This document shows positions 59,841 through 64,000 of a DNA stretch of 64,000 nt, one piece after another; within the stretch, counting starts at the first letter, position 1, and each line of letters starts with the position of its first letter. Source of the stretch: Syntrophales bacterium (GTDB lineage: Bacteria; Desulfobacterota; Syntrophia; Syntrophales; UBA5619). The position numbers were made by a program, and so were the translations under genes. The notes beneath the pieces are model-generated. The model was given only the letters and a program-made list of their open reading frames with translations. It ran no database searches and was not told where the DNA came from. Location of the stretch: the NCBI GenBank assembly GCA_023229765.1, contig JALNYO010000001.1, forward strand, positions 248,001 to 312,000, written 5' to 3'.

Positions 59841-61490
59841 TTACGCGGGGTTATTACCTGCAGGTTTGTCGCCCGGAAGCAGCCGGTTAAACCTGGCGTG
59901 ATCGAACACTTCAGGAGCGATCTGAATCGCCAGTTGGAGGGCCGGTTCAGCCAGCGGCCATTGGCCGCGGCCGCAAAAAACCTCAGCAATGTCGTAAACA
60001 ATCCGCCCCAGATCCTCGATTGAATTAAGACGGCGCTCCGTATTCATCTGCAGGAGCGACAGGAGATTCTCTAAATGACCAATCATTTCGTCTGTTTCAT
60101 CCTTCATCCAACTGAGCCTTGCCAGGTGCAGTCTCTTTGCAATTTTTTCATCCCCGGAGAGATATTCATCATCGGCTTTTTGCAGGCAGTCATAGGCGGC
60201 ATCAGGGTTGTTCCGTTGCAGGAAAATTTGTCCGATTTTTGAATACAGCTTGTTTTGGACTTGCAGAATATCAGGGACGATGTTCTCACGCATCCCTGTC
60301 TCATAGGCCATAGTCAGCCATCGCAGGAACTTTTCATACTCTTGCTCTTCAAGATAGAAACGGCAAATGATTTCTGCCCATGCCATGCGCCTGCCGGAAT
60401 CCTCGAAGGCTTTGATAAAAAACTCTTCCGCCTTCTCCCATTCTTTTGCAACAAAATGCAGTTTGCCCAGGTAGTTGAAGATTTCATGCCTTTTAACAAT
60501 GCTTTTACAATAAAATCCCCCCATTAGGGAGGGATTCTTTGTATATGCTTCATGGATGTCAAGATAACGTTCCGAGATGGTCCGGCATTGCTCGAAAGAC
60601 TTCCGGTCCCAATATATCGCCGCAAGGATGTGACAGACGTCCATGTTCATGGGAAAGTAATCAAGGGCTTTTATGCAGATACGTTCGGCATCATCAAATT
60701 TCCCCAGGGCACAGTACCCCCGAGCAACCATTGAGAATGTCGTTACACAAAAATCATATCTCAATTTCTTACGACTTATGACTTCCAGAGCCATTTCTCC
60801 ATACTCCACAGCTTTGTCAGGTTCTCGATGCATGGAATAGGAGGAAGCCAGTTGATGAAGAAGGTAAGCTTCAGTGTAAACTTCGGCAGGCGGCGTTTCC
60901 AGCATTTCTTTCAACAGGGTTATCGTCCGGATATGTTTCGCATTCATCTTCTCCGGGGACAGGTCATAACCGTAATGTCTGAGTCTTATGGCGCTGAAGG
61001 CGCCCTTTCCCTTGATCTGCAACTGCTCGTGAACCTTCTGGGTAAAGTTCATTCCCCGGTTGTTGCGAAAAAGCCTGACTAAGTTGAAGATGCCCTTGAC
61101 GCTTCCATCCTTCATAATATCGTGAAACTGACAATGGTAATAATCGACCTTATTATCTCTTACCGCATGTCTTACTTTATGATTATCTTCGGCAAACAGC
61201 TCTTCGTCGGCGTCGAGGATAAATATCCAGTCGCCGGTGGCGTAGGAAAGCGACTGGTTGCGGTGCTTACTGTAGTCGTTTTCCCAGGGGTGATGGTAGA
61301 TTCCGGCGCCGTAATTTTTGGCAATCTCGGCGGTTCTGTCCGTAGAACCGGTATCGACGATGATTATTTCGTCCACGCAGTCTTTGACGCTTTCAAGGCA
61401 CTGAGCAAGAAAGGCTTCTTCATTTTTTACGATCATGCAGAGGGATATCGTGGGTTTCTTTTTCGTCTTTCTTACCACTTTTTTATTCAC
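59841..61490 (-). CDS. Glycosyltransferase family 2 protein with TPR tail
   Basis: A 549-residue protein. Residues ~14-230 are a GT-A glycosyltransferase 2 domain (ISLCMIVKNEEAFLAQCLES, DEIIIVDTGSTDRTAEIA, and the DxD-type WIFILDADEELF). The rest consists of TPR-like helices. No signal peptide or membrane segment is seen, so it acts in the cytoplasm. It overlaps the upstream gene by 4 nt, forming an operon, and is next to fliC. Flagellin glycosylation is a reasonable guess; O-antigen or other surface glycans are alternatives. Confidence 0.85.
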   Translation of the reverse strand: MNKKVVRKTKKKPTISLCMIVKNEEAFLAQCLESVKDCVDEIIIVDTGSTDRTAEIAKNYGAGIYHHPWENDYSKHRNQSLSYATGDWIFILDADEELFAEDNHKVRHAVRDNKVDYYHCQFHDIMKDGSVKGIFNLVRLFRNNRGMNFTQKVHEQLQIKGKGAFSAIRLRHYGYDLSPEKMNAKHIRTITLLKEMLETPPAEVYTEAYLLHQLASSYSMHREPDKAVEYGEMALEVISRKKLRYDFCVTTFSMVARGYCALGKFDDAERICIKALDYFPMNMDVCHILAAIYWDRKSFEQCRTISERYLDIHEAYTKNPSLMGGFYCKSIVKRHEIFNYLGKLHFVAKEWEKAEEFFIKAFEDSGRRMAWAEIICRFYLEEQEYEKFLRWLTMAYETGMRENIVPDILQVQNKLYSKIGQIFLQRNNPDAAYDCLQKADDEYLSGDEKIAKRLHLARLSWMKDETDEMIGHLENLLSLLQMNTERRLNSIEDLGRIVYDIAEVFCGRGQWPLAEPALQLAIQIAPEVFDHARFNRLLPGDKPAGNNPA

Positions 61491-64000
61491 TTTATTGCTC
61501 CTTGGGCGGGCGTGGGGTTGGGGGTAGTCTTATCCGGTGCGGAGGCCTCTGCTTTAGCTAAGCGCGCCAGGTCGGCTATCGTTTGGTCGATGCCATCGGT
61601 GGCGGGCGACAGCTTTTTTACCTGTTCATAGGCTCGCAGTGCCACATTGAACTTTCCAAGTTTGATCGCGCAATCGCCCAGTGTGCCAAGCGCTCCCACA
61701 TCATGCGGGTCGAGCCGCAGGGCGCGGTTCACATAGTCGGCGGCGTTGTCGTACTCTTCCTGCTGCATGTATAAACTGGCAATATTGTTAAGCAAATCAA
61801 GATTACGGGAGTTAATTGCCAGGCCGCTTTTAAAAGCAATCTCTGCCTGCCGGGGCAGGCCAGCCATAAAGTAGCTGTAGCCCAGGGCATTACACAGCGA
61901 TACAACCTCATCACTTGTATGATTATGATTCAATTCCTCAGTCAACAGTTGAATCGCCCGTTCCCAATTACCGTCGGTTTGCGCATCCTCTACCATTTTT
62001 TCAAACATGGCAATGGCGGCTGCTGTAGCTTCTGCTTCCTCGCGGGTGGGTGTATTGATGATCGATGGGCTGATCCCGGCTCCGGGGGAAAGAGGAATAT
62101 AATATCGGGATAAATCTCGTGTGTCCAGATTAATGGAATAGTTAGCTCCATAGTGTAAGTCTTGCGGCAGCTTCCACTTTGTCTTGAATATTTCCCAATT
62201 GCGCAACAGGCTTTGCTGATAATTAATTCCCGCGCCTTTGAATGTTTGACTGCCCGTATGGTGGATGAAGGCATCCAGCGCGATGCGGGCTTTGTAGCCT
62301 GCCGCCGCTGCCCGCAGACAAAAATCGTCATCTTCAAAATTGCCGCTGCCGAATTTTTCGTCCAAACCGCCAATTCGGTCAATGACTGCCCGCTTAGCGA
62401 GTAAACAAAAACCGACAACCCTCTGATATTCCAAGCTCTTCCCAACATGTTCAGCCGACCACTTTTTGGCGAAGGAAGGCATATCCTTGAGAGTCCGGTA
62501 AGAAGCTTCCCTTACTTGCTGTGGTCCCGAAACATTGTTGGAAACCGGGCCGACGATACCCACTTCCGGATACCGCTCAAATACCGCTAACATACGTCCC
62601 AACCATCCCTTGGCCACGACGGTATCATTGTTAAGCATCAGCACGTAATTTCCCTTGGCCACGGCCAGCCCTTGATTATTTCCGGCCGCAAAACCCAGAT
62701 TCTCTTTATTGGCGATCACTTGCACGTTGCTATGATCATCCGCATATTTTTGCAAGTAGTCCAGTGTGTTGTCGGTTGAGCCGTTGTCCACGAGAATCAA
62801 CTCGTAGGGTTGGGGCGTATGATTTTCGATACTTTGTAGGCAGAGTTTGGTGTCTTTGAGCTGATTGAAGGCGAGGATGATGATAGAGGTTAGTGTTTGT
62901 TTCCGCAACCGGGGCTTTCTGCAAAACGCGAGGGCATATTCACCTGTAAACGTAGGTGCGTAATATGGCGATTTAGTTTTCTCGTAAAATTGATCACCAT
63001 CTTGAAACAGCAGTTTAACATCCTCAAAAAAACCAAGCAGGTAAGAAGAAAATGTGCCACTTTGGTAATAAGCAACATGATACGGATTGCCTACCGGCCC
63101 ACCCAGAGGCGTAGAAACGACGAACATGCCGTCGTCGGTCAGCAACCGAGTGACCTCCTGTAAAAACTTCTCCCCTTCCGCAACATGTTCCAAGGTTTCA
63201 AAACTATTCACCATCTCAAATGACTGATCCGGATAGGGAATATTCCTGATATCCAAAACTTCAAACGACAGATTATCGCGCCGGTAGTGATCCCGGCAGT
63301 ACGCTATCGTTTCTGATGAAATATCACCGCCTACCACCTGTCGGGCTGTTTCGGCCAGCATATCCGACCCATATCCCGCCCCACAAGCGACATCCAGGAC
63401 ACGCTTACCGGCAACCATGGGAGCTACATGACGATATCTCGCCCAATGCTCCCGCATGATCTGCGGATCCATATTCGGTGCCAAAGGCATAGCCCTCTCA
63501 CCGGTAAAGAAGTTGCCCCGATCAACTCCGGCTGAAAAATCAACGCCTGCAGACATTGCAGTTTTCACGGATGTATAGAGTTCGCTTACATCCTCTGAAC
63601 ATAAATTTGGTATATATTCATTGATTTTGTCCACATGCCAATCCCACCACTTTAGTTCCAGAAGCATTGCAATGGACTCATCAGAAAACCGCTTTCGAAT
63701 AGTGCGCGCCGGGTTACCGCCCAGAATGTCATAGGGCGGCACATCTTTGGTCACCACTGTGCGTGCGGCAATAACCGCGCCGTCTCCCACAGTAACTCCT
63801 GATAGAATTACAGCATCGTCTCCAATCCACACATCATTACCAATGACAACATCACCCTTGGTGGTGGGCAATGTCGGCAAACCCCGATTGTTGGTGTTGG
63901 ACCAATCCTTGTTCATCGGCGGCGAAGGGAAGGGGTAGGTTGTTACCCAGTTGTGCCGGTGGTTGCCACCCAGATATATTTTTACGTTGTCGGCAATCGA
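61487..64000 (-). CDS. Multidomain acetyltransferase / methyltransferase / glycosyltransferase / TPR protein (5' end outside window)
   Basis: At least 837 residues are encoded, open to the window edge; ATG at 63916 is internal. In order: a left-handed beta-helix acetyltransferase of the CatB/XAT type (IADNVKIYLGGNHRHNW and VVIGNDVWIGDDAVILSGVT), a SAM methyltransferase (VLDVACGAGYGSDMLAETAR), a GT2 glycosyltransferase (ELILVDNGSTDNTLDYLQKY, YVLMLNNDTVV), and a TPR tail. Such fusions probably complete sugar modification and transfer in one polypeptide. It overlaps the 61490 gene by 4 nt. Confidence 0.85.
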   Translation of the reverse strand, partial: SIADNVKIYLGGNHRHNWVTTYPFPSPPMNKDWSNTNNRGLPTLPTTKGDVVIGNDVWIGDDAVILSGVTVGDGAVIAARTVVTKDVPPYDILGGNPARTIRKRFSDESIAMLLELKWWDWHVDKINEYIPNLCSEDVSELYTSVKTAMSAGVDFSAGVDRGNFFTGERAMPLAPNMDPQIMREHWARYRHVAPMVAGKRVLDVACGAGYGSDMLAETARQVVGGDISSETIAYCRDHYRRDNLSFEVLDIRNIPYPDQSFEMVNSFETLEHVAEGEKFLQEVTRLLTDDGMFVVSTPLGGPVGNPYHVAYYQSGTFSSYLLGFFEDVKLLFQDGDQFYEKTKSPYYAPTFTGEYALAFCRKPRLRKQTLTSIIILAFNQLKDTKLCLQSIENHTPQPYELILVDNGSTDNTLDYLQKYADDHSNVQVIANKENLGFAAGNNQGLAVAKGNYVLMLNNDTVVAKGWLGRMLAVFERYPEVGIVGPVSNNVSGPQQVREASYRTLKDMPSFAKKWSAEHVGKSLEYQRVVGFCLLAKRAVIDRIGGLDEKFGSGNFEDDDFCLRAAAAGYKARIALDAFIHHTGSQTFKGAGINYQQSLLRNWEIFKTKWKLPQDLHYGANYSINLDTRDLSRYYIPLSPGAGISPSIINTPTREEAEATAAAIAMFEKMVEDAQTDGNWERAIQLLTEELNHNHTSDEVVSLCNALGYSYFMAGLPRQAEIAFKSGLAINSRNLDLLNNIASLYMQQEEYDNAADYVNRALRLDPHDVGALGTLGDCAIKLGKFNVALRAYEQVKKLSPATDGIDQTIADLARLAKAEASAPDKTTPNPTPAQGAIK

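Noticed and set aside
1..64000. CRISPR array, tRNA, rRNA, prophage or complete insertion sequence
   Set aside because: I looked for regularly spaced repeats, cloverleaf sequences and transposase motifs and saw none apart from the tRNA-like part of ssrA.

Overview
The window looks like a chromosomal segment of a Gram-negative, flagellated deltaproteobacterium (Desulfobacterota), probably near Syntrophus/Smithella. This is inferred from gene content and protein style: a PxxKW cysteine-rich protein, a sigma54-controlled flagellar hierarchy with an NtrC-type FlgR/FleR regulator, L- and P-ring genes, and a short regulatory-type PTS. No rRNA, tRNA, CRISPR array, prophage or intact insertion sequence is visible.

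Layout. (1) 1-11 kb is housekeeping: the 3' end of pheT, ihfA, a MerR regulator, a PxxKW protein on the minus strand, a lone PTS IID-like protein with HPr and enzyme I, plsB, eno (minus), a TtcA-like thiolase, smpB and ssrA (tmRNA). (2) 11-28 kb starts the flagellar region: a SPOR/TPR protein with a kinase and a sigma54 activator, then flgBC-fliEFGHIJ-motE-like and fliK-flgD-flgE. (3) 28-45 kb carries motA, two motB-type genes, fliLMNOPQR, flhBA, flhF, flhG and fliA, followed by a cassette of a second FliL, a small kinase-like protein, two small proteins, a second FliK-like protein and an FlhB-tail protein. (4) 45-54 kb holds flgFGAHIJ-flgM and flgNKL-csrA-fliW. (5) 54.5-59.6 kb on the minus strand holds flaG, a FliT/FlgN-like gene, fliS, fliD and fliC. 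(6) 59.8-64 kb on the minus strand holds two large TPR-glycosyltransferase genes, one fused to acetyltransferase and methyltransferase domains and cut by the window edge.

Regulation is unusually readable. Six sites with exact -24/-12 spacing (TGG-N10-GC) precede the operons starting at 11181, 16507, 23686, 28353, 45288 and 50529. Two sigma28-type sites with the same 16-nt spacer precede flgM and fliC. The fliC leader has a hairpin with an AGGA loop just upstream of an AAGGAGGA ribosome-binding site, the architecture expected for CsrA control, with csrA-fliW nearby.

Points most worth a second look: the kinase beside the sigma54 activator has Glu where the phosphoacceptor His should be, while a second small kinase-like protein in the same region keeps the His but has an eroded ATP lid; a 22-bp tandem repeat upstream of the flgB promoter shares its sequence word with a TIR-bounded repeat element 38 kb away; a perfect 25-bp inverted repeat forms the 3' end of csrA; fliK carries a recent internal duplication; and of two tandem MotB proteins only one has the proton-channel Asp. 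I see no wholly new system that I can demonstrate. The complementary kinase pair is the best candidate for something undescribed.
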